From the NCBI RefSeq assembly GCF_002310495.1, contig NZ_CP023344.1, positions 3,861,501 to 3,925,500 on the forward strand: 64,000 nt of DNA. The letters are read 5' to 3'. Under the pieces are notes generated by a model that searched no databases, had not been told where the DNA came from, and was given only the letters and a program-made list of their open reading frames with translations. Below are positions 1-8,100 of this stretch, one piece after another. The stretch's first letter is position 1; each line of letters starts with the position of its first letter. Both the position numbers and the translations under genes were made by a program. Source of the DNA: Nibricoccus aquaticus. GTDB lineage: Bacteria > Verrucomicrobiota > Verrucomicrobiia > Opitutales > Opitutaceae.

Positions 1-18
1 CTTCGACTCTTCGCACCT

Positions 19-1887
19 TTGCTGGCCCGACTGGATTTCGCCTATCGGGGGCGCTCGCTTTTTATCCTGCAGAAGGCGCGGCTGCTGGCTGCGATCACGC
101 TGATCGTCCTGGCGTTTCTGCCGCTCAATGTGGCGAAGGTGTTGTGGACGCAGCCGCCGGAGCTGCTGCCGCGCATCGCGGTGAATCTGCTGGTGGGGAT
201 GGCGGGGCTGATCTGCCTGTGGTTTTTGTTCAAGGGGAGCGTGGAGCGGGCGGGCAACGGGCTGGCGCTGGCGGCGGTGCTGGTGATGAACGGGATGGTT
301 TTTGGCATTGGCGCTAAGACGGTGGTGCCTTTGGAGCCGCTGGCGCTGGGCATCCAGCTGTTCGCTTTTGACGTGGTGTTTTTGTTGTTCGCGGTGGTGT
401 TTGCCTCGCGCTGGGTGGCGGTGGCGGTGTTCGGACTGATCATGGCGGGGCAGGCGGGGTTTTATTTTTTCCTGCTGCCTAAGGCGCCGTTCGATCCGGA
501 GGTGCAGTTCGCGGCGCGGACGTTGTTGCGCGATGGGCTGATCGTGCTGGCGCTGCTTTTCGGTCTCGGGATCACGTTGATCCGGATGATCGCCACGGCG
601 CATCTGCGGAGTGAGGCGGCGCTGCGGGAGTCGCGCAGTGTTAATGAAAATCTGGAGCGGCTGGTGGCGGAGCGGACGCGCGCGCTGGAGGCGGCGAGTC
701 GCAAGGCGGAGGATGCGTCGAGGTCGAAGAGCGAATTTCTGGCGAACATGAGCCACGAGATCCGGACGCCGTTAAACGGAATCATCGCGTCGGCGGATTT
801 GATGGCGCGGCGTGGCGATCTGCCGGCGGAGGTGAATGAGCAGGTGCGGATCGTGGGTGAGTCGGGCGATCTGTTGCTGCGGCTGCTCGGGGATATTTTG
901 GATTTCTCCAAGATCGAGGCGGGACAGGTGGTGCTGGAGAAGCACGCTTTTGAAGTGGGCACGACGGTGGCCGACACGGTATCGTTGATGAGCCATCGCG
1001 CGGTGGCGGGAGCGGTGGAAATCGGCATGACGATCGAGGACGGACTGGCACGGACGTTTTTCGAGGCGGACAGCCACCGGTTACGGCAGGTGCTGCTGAA
1101 TCTTTTGTCGAACGCGGTGAAGTTCACGCCGGCGGGCGGGCGGGTGGATGTGGCGGTGACGGGCGCGGCGAAAGCGGGCGAGGCGGGGATGACGGCGTTG
1201 CGGTTCGAGGTGCGCGACACGGGGATCGGTATGGACGAAGCGGCGACAGCGAAGATTTTCGAGCGGTTCACGCAGGCGGATTCGTCCACGACGCGGCGTT
1301 TCGGCGGCACGGGGCTGGGGCTGGCGATCAGCTACCGGCTCGTGGAGATGATGGGCGGGCGGCTGGAGGTGGTGAGTGTGCCGGGGAAGGGCTCGGTGTT
1401 TTCATTCACGCTGACGCTGCGCGCGACGCAGGCACCGGCGATGGCTCCGGTGGTGGCGATTGATTTTCAAGGGTCGCTGAAACTGCGCGTGCTGGTGGCG
1501 GAGGATAACGCGGTGAACCGGAAAATCCTGGGTACGCAGCTGGATCAGCTGGGATGTTCGTACGCGATGGTTTTCGATGGGGCGGCGGCGCTGGATGCGC
1601 TTCAGCGGGAGGCGTTGCCCGATGTGATTTTGATGGATTGCCACATGCCGAAGCTCGACGGATGGGAGACGACGCGGCGGCTGCGGACGTGGAAGACATC
1701 CGATCAGCCGATGCAGCGGAAGGCGGCGGCGCTGCCGATCATCGCGCTGACGGCGTCGGCTTATCCGGAGGAGCGGGCGCGGTGTTTTGATTCAGGCATG
1801 AACGGTTTCGTGGCGAAGCCGGTGAAGCTGGCGGAACTGCAGGCGGCGCTGAGCGTGTTTGCGCAGAGCGGGGCGTTGACTCGATAA
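19..1887 (+). CDS. Hybrid sensor histidine kinase/response regulator
   Basis: This is a membrane-bound hybrid two-component kinase. About six hydrophobic segments lie in residues 15-192, with no recognisable extracellular sensor domain. A short coiled coil leads to a HisKA domain whose H-box is NMSHEIRTPLNG (phospho-acceptor about His246). The HATPase domain has an N-box (LLNLLSNAVKFT) and G-boxes (DTGIGM, GGTGLGLA). A C-terminal receiver has AEDN and a phospho-acceptor Asp near residue 540 (LMDCHMP), with the conserved Lys in VAKPVK. There is no HPt domain, so phosphorelay to a separate HPt protein or regulator is inferred. The TTG at 19 is the first start seen, but the frame is open to the window edge, so the true start may lie outside. 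No cognate regulator or target is visible beside it. Confidence 0.93.
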   Translation: MLARLDFAYRGRSLFILQKARLLAAITLIVLAFLPLNVAKVLWTQPPELLPRIAVNLLVGMAGLICLWFLFKGSVERAGNGLALAAVLVMNGMVFGIGAKTVVPLEPLALGIQLFAFDVVFLLFAVVFASRWVAVAVFGLIMAGQAGFYFFLLPKAPFDPEVQFAARTLLRDGLIVLALLFGLGITLIRMIATAHLRSEAALRESRSVNENLERLVAERTRALEAASRKAEDASRSKSEFLANMSHEIRTPLNGIIASADLMARRGDLPAEVNEQVRIVGESGDLLLRLLGDILDFSKIEAGQVVLEKHAFEVGTTVADTVSLMSHRAVAGAVEIGMTIEDGLARTFFEADSHRLRQVLLNLLSNAVKFTPAGGRVDVAVTGAAKAGEAGMTALRFEVRDTGIGMDEAATAKIFERFTQADSSTTRRFGGTGLGLAISYRLVEMMGGRLEVVSVPGKGSVFSFTLTLRATQAPAMAPVVAIDFQGSLKLRVLVAEDNAVNRKILGTQLDQLGCSYAMVFDGAAALDALQREALPDVILMDCHMPKLDGWETTRRLRTWKTSDQPMQRKAAALPIIALTASAYPEERARCFDSGMNGFVAKPVKLAELQAALSVFAQSGALTR

Positions 1888-1947
1888 GAAGGACGATCGC
1901 GCCGCGCCGCGTAGAGGCTTCGCCCACGCGGTGGACTGAGGTGAAAA

Positions 1948-1980
1948 GGACGACACGGAGGTCGTCCCTCCAGAGGGATG
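1948..1980. repeat. Dispersed palindromic repeat, copy 1
   Basis: This 33-base unit contains GACGAC-acggag-GTCGTC followed by CCCTCCAGAGGG. By eye it matches 30 of 33 bases of a second copy at 62053-62085. Both lie just after a stop codon, between genes. The inverted arms suggest a REP-like element or stem-loop; function unknown. Confidence 0.6.
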
Positions 1981-2015
1981 AACCGGACAACGCGCCGGGG
2001 ACGGCGCGTTCCACC

Positions 2016-3413
2016 TTATTTTGCGGGGAGCTGTAGGGGCTTTCCGGCGACGGTGACGTTTTCGAGTTTCAGGTCTTCGACATTTTCGAGGATGAAGGTT
2101 TTGCCGGCTTCTTTGATCGCGATGTTGCGGAGGACGACGCCTTTGAGCGGGGACTCGGCGGGGGCGGAGCCGTCGAAGATGGTGCCGGCGCGTTCGACGG
2201 TGAGGTTTTCGAAGACGATGTCGCGGTAAGTGGACGGGTGGCCGCCACCGAGGAGGCCGGGGTAGTTGAGCTGGAACCAGAACAGAGTGTCGAAGGATTC
2301 GACGGTCATGTTGCGGACGCGGATGTGTTCGACGACGCCACCGCGGTCGAGGTTGGCCTTGAAGCGGATCGCGGAGAGTCCTTTGCGAAGGATGTTGTTG
2401 TCGAAGAAGACGTGGCGGACGTCGCCGGACATCTCGCTGCCGAGGGCGATGCCGTCTTCGCCGCCCATGTCGTTGTTGCGGATGACGACGTACTCGCTGG
2501 GCTTGCCGACCTCGCGGCCATCGCGGTCGCGGCCGGATTTGACGACGACGGAATCGTCGCCGGTGCGGAAGTGGCAGTTCTCGATCAGAACGAAGCGGGA
2601 GGAATCGACGTCCACGCCGTCGTTGTTGTGCTGGTGACTGTCGATCTTGAGGCCGCGGATGGTGGCGTGATCGGTGTAAACCAGGTGGTTTATCCAGAAC
2701 GGCGAGTTATGCTGGGTGAAGTCGGTTAGGAGGATTCGCTCGGCGCGGAAGAACTGGATGAGGGGCGGGCGGAGGTAGGTGCCTTCGGCGAAGACGCGCT
2801 TGGCGGCGGGGGTGCCGTCGACGCCCATCTTGCGGAGGGCGTTCATGTCGGCGTGCTGGCGTTCGCCGATCCAGGTGTTGAATACGCTCTGCTTGTTACC
2901 GTCGATAACGCCCTTGCCGGTGATGGCGACGTCGTGGACCTCGAAGGCGTAGATGAGCGGGGAGTAGCTGTAGAGCTCGGTGCCTTCCCAGCGGGTGAGG
3001 ACGGCGGGGAGATAGTCTTTGGGCTCGGGGCCGAAGAGGAGCGTGGCGCCCTCGGCGACGTGGAAGTCGATTTTGCTCTTCAGGTGGATGGGGCCGTTGC
3101 TGAGCCAGGAGCCTTTCGGGAGGATGACGCGGCCGCCACCCTCGGCGGAGGCTTTGGCGATAGCGGCGAGGATGGCGGGGCGTGAATCGTGCGTGAGACC
3201 TTCCTTGGCGCCGAAGTCGGTGATGAGGAAGTCGCGCTGGGGGATTTGCGGGAGCTGGATTTTTTGGACGATCTCATCGGCCATGGCCCAGTCGCCGGTG
3301 GGGCTCTTGATTGTCACGGGGGCGGCGGACGCGGAGGAGGCGGTGAACGCGGCGGTCGCGACGAACCAAGGGAGCAGTCGGAGGGCGGGCAGGAGTGTGA
3401 GAGGGAGTTTCAT
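2016..3413 (-). CDS. Secreted glycoside hydrolase family 28 (polygalacturonase-like)
   Basis: This 465-residue protein has an N-terminal signal peptide (hydrophobic residues 5-30, Ala-rich cleavage region) and a right-handed beta-helix typical of GH28 pectinases. The opening 'FLITDFGAK' strand is common to these proteins. The GH28 catalytic signatures appear in order: NNDGVDVD (Asp about 265), GDDS (about 286-287), a GIALGSEMSG segment in place of the GHG box, and IRFKAN for the RIK box. Hydrolysis of galacturonan-type linkages in the periplasm or outside the cell is therefore likely, though exo or endo mode and exact substrate cannot be read. The gene stands alone between the sensor kinase and lpxD. 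A secreted pectate lyase at 8101 would work on the same polymer. Confidence 0.9.
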   Translation of the reverse strand: MKLPLTLLPALRLLPWFVATAAFTASSASAAPVTIKSPTGDWAMADEIVQKIQLPQIPQRDFLITDFGAKEGLTHDSRPAILAAIAKASAEGGGRVILPKGSWLSNGPIHLKSKIDFHVAEGATLLFGPEPKDYLPAVLTRWEGTELYSYSPLIYAFEVHDVAITGKGVIDGNKQSVFNTWIGERQHADMNALRKMGVDGTPAAKRVFAEGTYLRPPLIQFFRAERILLTDFTQHNSPFWINHLVYTDHATIRGLKIDSHQHNNDGVDVDSSRFVLIENCHFRTGDDSVVVKSGRDRDGREVGKPSEYVVIRNNDMGGEDGIALGSEMSGDVRHVFFDNNILRKGLSAIRFKANLDRGGVVEHIRVRNMTVESFDTLFWFQLNYPGLLGGGHPSTYRDIVFENLTVERAGTIFDGSAPAESPLKGVVLRNIAIKEAGKTFILENVEDLKLENVTVAGKPLQLPAK

Positions 3414-3551
3414 GGGAGGATCGAGATTGGCGAAACGAAGGTGTCGGTAGGGATTTCGGGGCGGGCGTCAAAGCCGGGAAATCGGTCCGGTCCGCATGGC
3501 GCGGCAGACGGTGAACGCGGGACTGAAATGCGCCGGACGTGCGGCGCGAGA

Positions 3552-4595
3552 TCAGGCGGAGGGCTTGGGCGCGGACGAGGGCGCGAGTGTGGCGAGTTGT
3601 TTTTCCAATTCGCGGACGCGGAGCATGAGCTCGGGGAGGCGCTGGACGGCGATCCACTGGCGCTTGGCCTGTTTGTCGGGAGCGGCGGGGATGCCGAGGA
3701 CGGTTTCTTTATCGGCGACGTCGCGCATGACGCCGGACTTGGCGCCGATGATGGCCTGGCGGCCGATCTTAAGGTGGCCGGCGATGCCGGATTGGGAGGC
3801 GACGACGGCGTAGTCGCCGAGGTGGGTGCTGCCGGCGAAGCCGACCTGGCCCATGATGAGGCAGTGTTTGCCGATCACGACGTTGTGGGCGACGTGGACG
3901 AGGTTATCGATCTTGGTGCCCTCGCCGATGATGGTGGGGCCGAGCGCGCCGCGGTCGATGGCGGCGTTGGCGCCGATCTCGACGTCGTTGTGGATGATGA
4001 CGTGGCCGACCTGAAGAATTTTGACGTGTTTGCCCTGATTGAAGACGTATCCGTAACCGTCGGACCCAATGACGGTGCCGGCGTGGATGGAGACGCGGTG
4101 GCCGAGCTCGGTGCGGGCGTAGAGGACGACGTGGGGCGAGAGGCGGGTGTCGTCGCCGATGCGGGAATCGCGGGCAACGTGATTGCCGCCCATGAGGACG
4201 GTGCGGGCGCCGATGATGACGTTTTCGCCGATCACGCAGCCGGGGCCGATGTGGGCGGAGGGATCGATCTGGGCGGAGGCGGCGATGCGGGCGGTGGAGT
4301 CGATGCCGGGGGCGAAAGAGTCGGCGGGGAAAAAGAGCGGGAGGGCTTTGGCGGCGGCGACGCGGGCGTCGGGGACGCGGATGAGGACTTTGGTGGCGGA
4401 GGTGAATGCGCCGGAGATGAGGATGGCGGTGGCGGCGCTGGCTTCGGCGGCGGCGAAGTAGGCTTCTTTTTCCGCGAAGGTGAGATCGCCGGGTCTGGCG
4501 TTATCGGCGGAGGCGAAGCCCGTGAGGGTCGCGTCGCCGTTGCCGATGAGTTCGCCGCCGAGGTGTCTGGCCAGATCGGCCGTGGTGATTTGCAT
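3552..4595 (-). CDS. lpxD: UDP-3-O-acylglucosamine N-acyltransferase LpxD
   Basis: LpxD catalyses the third step of lipid A synthesis, transferring a 3-hydroxyacyl chain from acyl carrier protein to the 2-amino group of UDP-3-O-acylglucosamine. The N-terminal uridine-binding domain (ADLARHLGGELIG, then GDLTFAEKEAYF) precedes a long left-handed beta-helix of hexapeptide repeats. The HVAHNVVIG stretch carries the catalytic His region, and a C-terminal coiled helix (RVRELEKQL) ends the protein. From the ATG at 4595 the length is 347 residues, normal for the family. A start 27 bases upstream would add nine residues that do not resemble the family, so the inner ATG is preferred. The gene is on its own rather than in a fabZ-lpxA cluster, with a desaturase gene upstream on the same strand. 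Confidence 0.95.
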   Translation of the reverse strand: MQITTADLARHLGGELIGNGDATLTGFASADNARPGDLTFAEKEAYFAAAEASAATAILISGAFTSATKVLIRVPDARVAAAKALPLFFPADSFAPGIDSTARIAASAQIDPSAHIGPGCVIGENVIIGARTVLMGGNHVARDSRIGDDTRLSPHVVLYARTELGHRVSIHAGTVIGSDGYGYVFNQGKHVKILQVGHVIIHNDVEIGANAAIDRGALGPTIIGEGTKIDNLVHVAHNVVIGKHCLIMGQVGFAGSTHLGDYAVVASQSGIAGHLKIGRQAIIGAKSGVMRDVADKETVLGIPAAPDKQAKRQWIAVQRLPELMLRVRELEKQLATLAPSSAPKPSA

Positions 4596-4685
4596 AAAGG
4601 GGTAGTTGGAAATCGGGCACACGCGCGGCGGTGTGTCGGAACGGAGCGCGCTTCGAGAAGATGCGCGGGTGGCGGAGGCGGAGTG

Positions 4686-5660
4686 CTAGACGTTGCGCAG
4701 GCTGACCATGCTTTGGGTTTCAACGCACCAGACTTTGAGGCGGAGGCAGCGGATGATGTCGGCGGGGTGCAGCGAGGTGACTTTGGGGTTTTGCAGCTCG
4801 GGCATGGCGCGGATCACCTCGGGAAGACGGTAGAAGGGGATGTGGTCGTTGAGATGGTGGATGTGGTGGAAGCCGATGTTGGCGCTGAACCACTGCATGA
4901 GCGGACCCATGCGCATGTAGCTGGAGGATTCGAGGGCGGCTTTTTCGTAGGTCCAGCCGTCGCGGTCGCTGAAGGAGACGCCGGGGAAGTTATGCTGGGC
5001 GTAGAAGAAGTAGGAGCCGATGGCGTAGGTGATGAAGTGCGGGAGGGTCTGGGTGATCAGCAAGGTGGCCCAGCCGCCGTAGATCACGAGGGCGGTGCTG
5101 ATGGCGAAATGGATGATGAGTGCGACGAGGCAGTCGAAGTGTTTGCGGGGGTGATTGAGGAACGGGTTGAGGCACATGCCGAAGAGGAACATGAACACGT
5201 AGCCAAAGAGGATGGTGAGCGGGTGGCGGACGAAGAGGTAGCCGAAGCGTTTGCCGGTGGAGCTTTGTTTGAACTGCTCTTTGGTCATGATCGGGTATGA
5301 GCCGATGTGGGAACCGCGGAGCTTGGAATTGTGGTGGTGGTGATGGTTGTGGGAGGCGCGCCAGATACTGCTCGGGCTGAGGGCGAGAATCCCGAAGATC
5401 TGCATCAGGAACTCGGCTACGCGGGAGCGAGGGAGGATGGCGTGGTGCTGCTGGTCGTGGTAAATCACGAACAGGCGGAGCAGGAGCAGGCCGGCGAGGA
5501 CGCTGCCGGTGAGGCGGGCGGCGAGGTGGACGGGGAGCAAGGTGAGCGCGAGGGCGGCGGCGAGTAGGAAGCCGGTGGAGAGCAGATACCACCAGCTGCG
5601 GGTGGCGTCGTCCTTGGCGAATTGTTTGGTGGCCAGGATGAGTTCTACGCCTGTTTTCAT
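4686..5660 (-). CDS. Membrane fatty acid desaturase family protein
   Basis: This integral membrane di-iron oxidase carries three histidine clusters of the desaturase/hydroxylase superfamily: HDQQHH (about 68-73), HNHHHHH (about 104-110) and HHIHH (about 265-269). Hydrophobic segments separate the clusters, giving about four membrane spans with the His boxes on the cytoplasmic face. It probably inserts a double bond into a membrane acyl chain. A hydroxylase of the same superfamily, for example one acting on carotenoids, cannot be excluded. The second cluster is unusually His-rich. The start at 5660 (MKTGVEL) is preferred over an ATG 15 bases upstream that would add MPPPP. It lies about 90 bases upstream of lpxD on the same strand and could be co-transcribed. 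Confidence 0.85.
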   Translation of the reverse strand: MKTGVELILATKQFAKDDATRSWWYLLSTGFLLAAALALTLLPVHLAARLTGSVLAGLLLLRLFVIYHDQQHHAILPRSRVAEFLMQIFGILALSPSSIWRASHNHHHHHNSKLRGSHIGSYPIMTKEQFKQSSTGKRFGYLFVRHPLTILFGYVFMFLFGMCLNPFLNHPRKHFDCLVALIIHFAISTALVIYGGWATLLITQTLPHFITYAIGSYFFYAQHNFPGVSFSDRDGWTYEKAALESSSYMRMGPLMQWFSANIGFHHIHHLNDHIPFYRLPEVIRAMPELQNPKVTSLHPADIIRCLRLKVWCVETQSMVSLRNV

Positions 5661-5816
5661 GGGTGGGGGTGGCATGACCGTGACGGGGGAGGGGCCGGTG
5701 TCGATGAGGACTTCGGTGAAACGGGATAATTAACGGAGCGAAGGCGGGCGGGGATTTCGCCAGAGCGGAGGACACAAACGCGTTGTGTTGCGGGTGGCGG
5801 GAGGCGACGGTGACGG

Positions 5817-6167
5817 ATGGAAAACAAAACCGTGTCGTGGCAGAAACGTTTCGGGTTCACCGTGTGTGCTGCTGATGCGGTGGAGAAAAAGATCCCGGCC
5901 AAGGCGCTGGGGGTGGCGGTGATTTTTGAGCCGACGGAAACGGGCGAGAAAATTTTTCTCGTGATCGAGTCGCGTGCAAGCGGGCTACGCGCGCATTGCG
6001 TGAAGCGGCTGACCACGGGGAAGCTGCCGCCGGTTGCATCGCTCAAGGTGGCGTTCAAGGCGGTGGAGCTGGCGGATGCGTCGCCAGAGTCGGTGAAGGC
6101 GGCGTGTCGCGAGCAGTTGATTCTCACCGGAGAACTGCGGCGGGAGTTGCGGCCGGCGATGCGGTGA
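5817..6167 (+). CDS. Hypothetical protein, 116 residues
   Basis: I do not recognise this small protein. It is mixed alpha/beta in composition, has no signal peptide or membrane span, and has two Cys residues that form no metal motif. The first half looks beta-rich (GVAVIFEPTETGEKIFLVIE) and the second half helical and basic. A purine-rich stretch (GGGAGG) sits about 12 bases upstream of the ATG, supporting this start. The opposite strand has only overlapping low-quality frames. It converges with the Cys-cluster gene at 6193. No function is proposed. Confidence 0.6.
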   Translation: MENKTVSWQKRFGFTVCAADAVEKKIPAKALGVAVIFEPTETGEKIFLVIESRASGLRAHCVKRLTTGKLPPVASLKVAFKAVELADASPESVKAACREQLILTGELRRELRPAMR

Positions 6168-6192
6168 GGCGACGGGCCGGAGCGCCCATTGA

Positions 6193-6471
6193 TTATCCGA
6201 CGAGTGAGGGGCGTCCGAGGATCTGGCGGCAGAGGGATTCGCCGCGGTTGAAATCACGGCAGGTTTGCGGGCGCGTTTCGTAGATCGTGCAGAGACGGGT
6301 GACGGGATGGAGGGCGACGCAGGCACCGTCGCTGTGTTGATCCATGCAGCGGGCGCCGTCGTGGGTGACGACGAGTTCTTCGGGGACGAGATCGCCGGGG
6401 CGGAGCTCGACCACGAGGTGGCAGCAGCGGCCGCAGCCGGCGCAGTCAGGGAGATCGTCGTGGATGTTGAT
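6193..6471 (-). CDS. YkgJ-type Cys-cluster protein, start codon uncertain
   Basis: The reading frame encodes a compact protein with the CxxCxxCC cluster (DCAGCGRCCHLV, codons at 6418-6447) and downstream Cys residues in DGACVAL, RLCTIYETRPQTC and LCRQIL. This pattern fits the YkgJ/UPF0153 family, thought to bind zinc or an iron-sulfur centre. The first canonical start in frame is a GTG at 6414, which would cut off the first four cysteines. Upstream the frame stays open to a TAG near 6580 but contains no ATG, GTG or TTG. The start given here is an ATC at 6469-6471 and is a guess. Real options are a rare ATC or CTG start, or a start lost by mutation. Function in this family is not established. 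Confidence 0.7.
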   Translation of the reverse strand: MNIHDDLPDCAGCGRCCHLVVELRPGDLVPEELVVTHDGARCMDQHSDGACVALHPVTRLCTIYETRPQTCRDFNRGESLCRQILGRPSLVG

Positions 6472-6597
6472 ACTTCGAACGCAGACAGTGGGGACATTCT
6501 CTGGCGATCTTTCGTGGGAAAATTTGTTGATGTTGTCCGCTGAAGTCAGGGGCGTTCGTTGCAGAGGTGGACGAAACTAATTCAACCCGTTGAAATC

Positions 6598-7098
6598 ATG
6601 AGCTCTCAAAATAGCGCCACGAAATCTGACCATTATACACCGACTGATCGCGACCTTGTTCTTACGCGCATCATCGATGCTCCGCGCGAGAAATTATACG
6701 CGGCGTGGACTCAGCCAGAACTCCTCCAGCAGTGGTTCGCGCCGCTGCCGTACACGACGCCGGTCGCAGAACTGGATGTGCGTGCGGGCGGTTCGAGCCT
6801 GATCGTGATGCGCGGGCCGGATGGCGTGGATATGCCGAATCACGGCGTGTATCTCGAAGTCATTCCCAACGAGCGGATCGTTGCGACGGACGCGTTCACG
6901 AAAGCGTGGGAACCGTCGCAGAAGCCATTTATGACAATCGTCCTCACCTTCGAGGAAGCTGGACCGGGTAAGACGAAATACACGGCGCTCGTGAGACACT
7001 GGTCGATCGCCGACAAGGAGGCGCATGAGAAAATGGGGTTTCATCAAGGCTGGGGAGTGTGCGCGGATCAACTCACGGCGCTCGTGACGAAAAAGTGA
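6598..7098 (+). CDS. SRPBCC/AHSA1-family protein
   Basis: This 166-residue protein is of the AHSA1 (activator of HSP90 ATPase homologue 1-like) branch of the START/SRPBCC fold. The family signature opening is clear (LTRIIDAPREKLYAAWTQPELLQQWF), as are VRAGG and the C-terminal HQGWGVCADQLTALV. These proteins form a helix-grip pocket that binds hydrophobic ligands; bacterial members are mostly of unknown role. The ATG at 6598 gives MSSQNSATKSD. An upstream TTG would add a stretch unlike the family. It is followed by the convergent PhnA/YjdM gene only nine bases away, so the two transcripts probably share a termination zone. Confidence 0.88.
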   Translation: MSSQNSATKSDHYTPTDRDLVLTRIIDAPREKLYAAWTQPELLQQWFAPLPYTTPVAELDVRAGGSSLIVMRGPDGVDMPNHGVYLEVIPNERIVATDAFTKAWEPSQKPFMTIVLTFEEAGPGKTKYTALVRHWSIADKEAHEKMGFHQGWGVCADQLTALVTKK

Positions 7099-7107
7099 GG
7101 CCGGGCC

Positions 7108-7434
7108 TCAGGCTTTTTTCACGAAGCAGGCTTTGAGCGCCATGCCGATGCCGTCGATCTTGCAGTCGATCTCGTGGTCACCGTCGACGAGGCGGATGTT
7201 TTTGGCTTTTGTGCCGCCTTTGAGAACACCGGAGCCGCTGCGGAGTTTGAGGTCTTTGATGAGGACGACGGTGTCGCCATCGGCGAGGGGCGTGCCGTGC
7301 GCGTCTTTCACGACGCGGGCGGCTTCGGGGGCGGCGTCTTTGGGCCATTCGTTTCCGCACGTGGCGCATTCCCAGTGGGCGGGATGTTCAAGGACGTCGT
7401 CGAGGGTGCAGGCTGGGCAGGCGGGTTTGGACAT
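7108..7434 (-). CDS. PhnA/YjdM-family zinc-ribbon protein
   Basis: This 108-residue protein of the YjdM (formerly PhnA) family has an N-terminal zinc ribbon, CPAC and CATC, spaced as in the family, followed by the SH3-like domain (DGDTVVLIKDLKLRS, then LKGGTKAKNIRLV). Despite the old name, members are not phosphonoacetate hydrolases, and the biochemical role is unclear. The ATG at 7434 begins MSKPACPACTLD as in homologues; the 35 codons upstream are non-family sequence. It is transcribed divergently from the YciI-like gene at 7523. Confidence 0.9.
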   Translation of the reverse strand: MSKPACPACTLDDVLEHPAHWECATCGNEWPKDAAPEAARVVKDAHGTPLADGDTVVLIKDLKLRSGSGVLKGGTKAKNIRLVDGDHEIDCKIDGIGMALKACFVKKA

Positions 7435-7522
7435 GGCGGAGTGTGAAACGTAAGGAAGGTGAAGATTTCGGTGAACGAGTGGGTTGACGGCAAACGTTTT
7501 GGCTGGGCAGAAGTGATGGATC

Positions 7523-7939
7523 ATGGCCACTACGAACACCCCGTTTCCCCTCGCTGCTGCGTACCTGTTGCTCTTTCGGAATGCGGGACCGGAGACGCAT
7601 GCGCACCTGACGGCGGAGCAGCAGAGGGTTTTGGCGAAACAATGGAACGATTGGTACGACGGGCTGGCGCGCGAGGGGAAGGTGGAGCATGGACGGCCGC
7701 TCGGACTGGGCGGGCGCGTGGTGTCGGGCGCGAAGGGCGAGCGGGTGATCGACGGGCCTTATGCGGAGGGGAAGGAGATCGTCGGCGGGTATATTTTTCT
7801 GCGGGTGGCAGATCTCGATGAGGCCACGGAGATCGCCAAGAAGTGTCCTGGCCTCGCGCAGGGGTTGACGGTCGAAGTGCGGCCGATGGCGGAGGTGAGT
7901 CCGGTGCTGGCGGATGTTCGAGGGCGGCCGCCGGTGTGA
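7523..7939 (+). CDS. YciI-like (DGPFAETKE-type) protein
   Basis: A 138-residue protein of the YCII-related family with the characteristic VIDGPYAEGKEIVGG and the following FLRVADLDEA helix-strand unit. Members have a ferredoxin-like alpha/beta fold with a His/Asp pair in a small pocket. Many sit beside ECF sigma factors, but no sigma factor is present here. No signal peptide is seen. The ATG at 7523 is a clean start. The enzymatic role is unknown. Confidence 0.85.
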   Translation: MATTNTPFPLAAAYLLLFRNAGPETHAHLTAEQQRVLAKQWNDWYDGLAREGKVEHGRPLGLGGRVVSGAKGERVIDGPYAEGKEIVGGYIFLRVADLDEATEIAKKCPGLAQGLTVEVRPMAEVSPVLADVRGRPPV

Positions 7940-8100
7940 GGGGTGGACTGGAGACGTCAGCGCAGTGGTGATGTGTGGGGCTTGAGGTGGGGCGGGCGGT
8001 CCATAATGTTGGAGTAACGAAGGCTTGGGCACTGTGTGGTGCATCCAGGTATGGCTCTCGCTCACCGCGTGGTTTCCTCCTCTCATCATTTTCTCATTCT

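Noticed and set aside
3189-5300. Open frame of about 700 codons on the + strand across the GH28, lpxD and desaturase genes
   Set aside because: It is antisense to three well-supported genes, is Gly/Glu/Asp-rich from high GC at codon positions, and has no recognisable domain.
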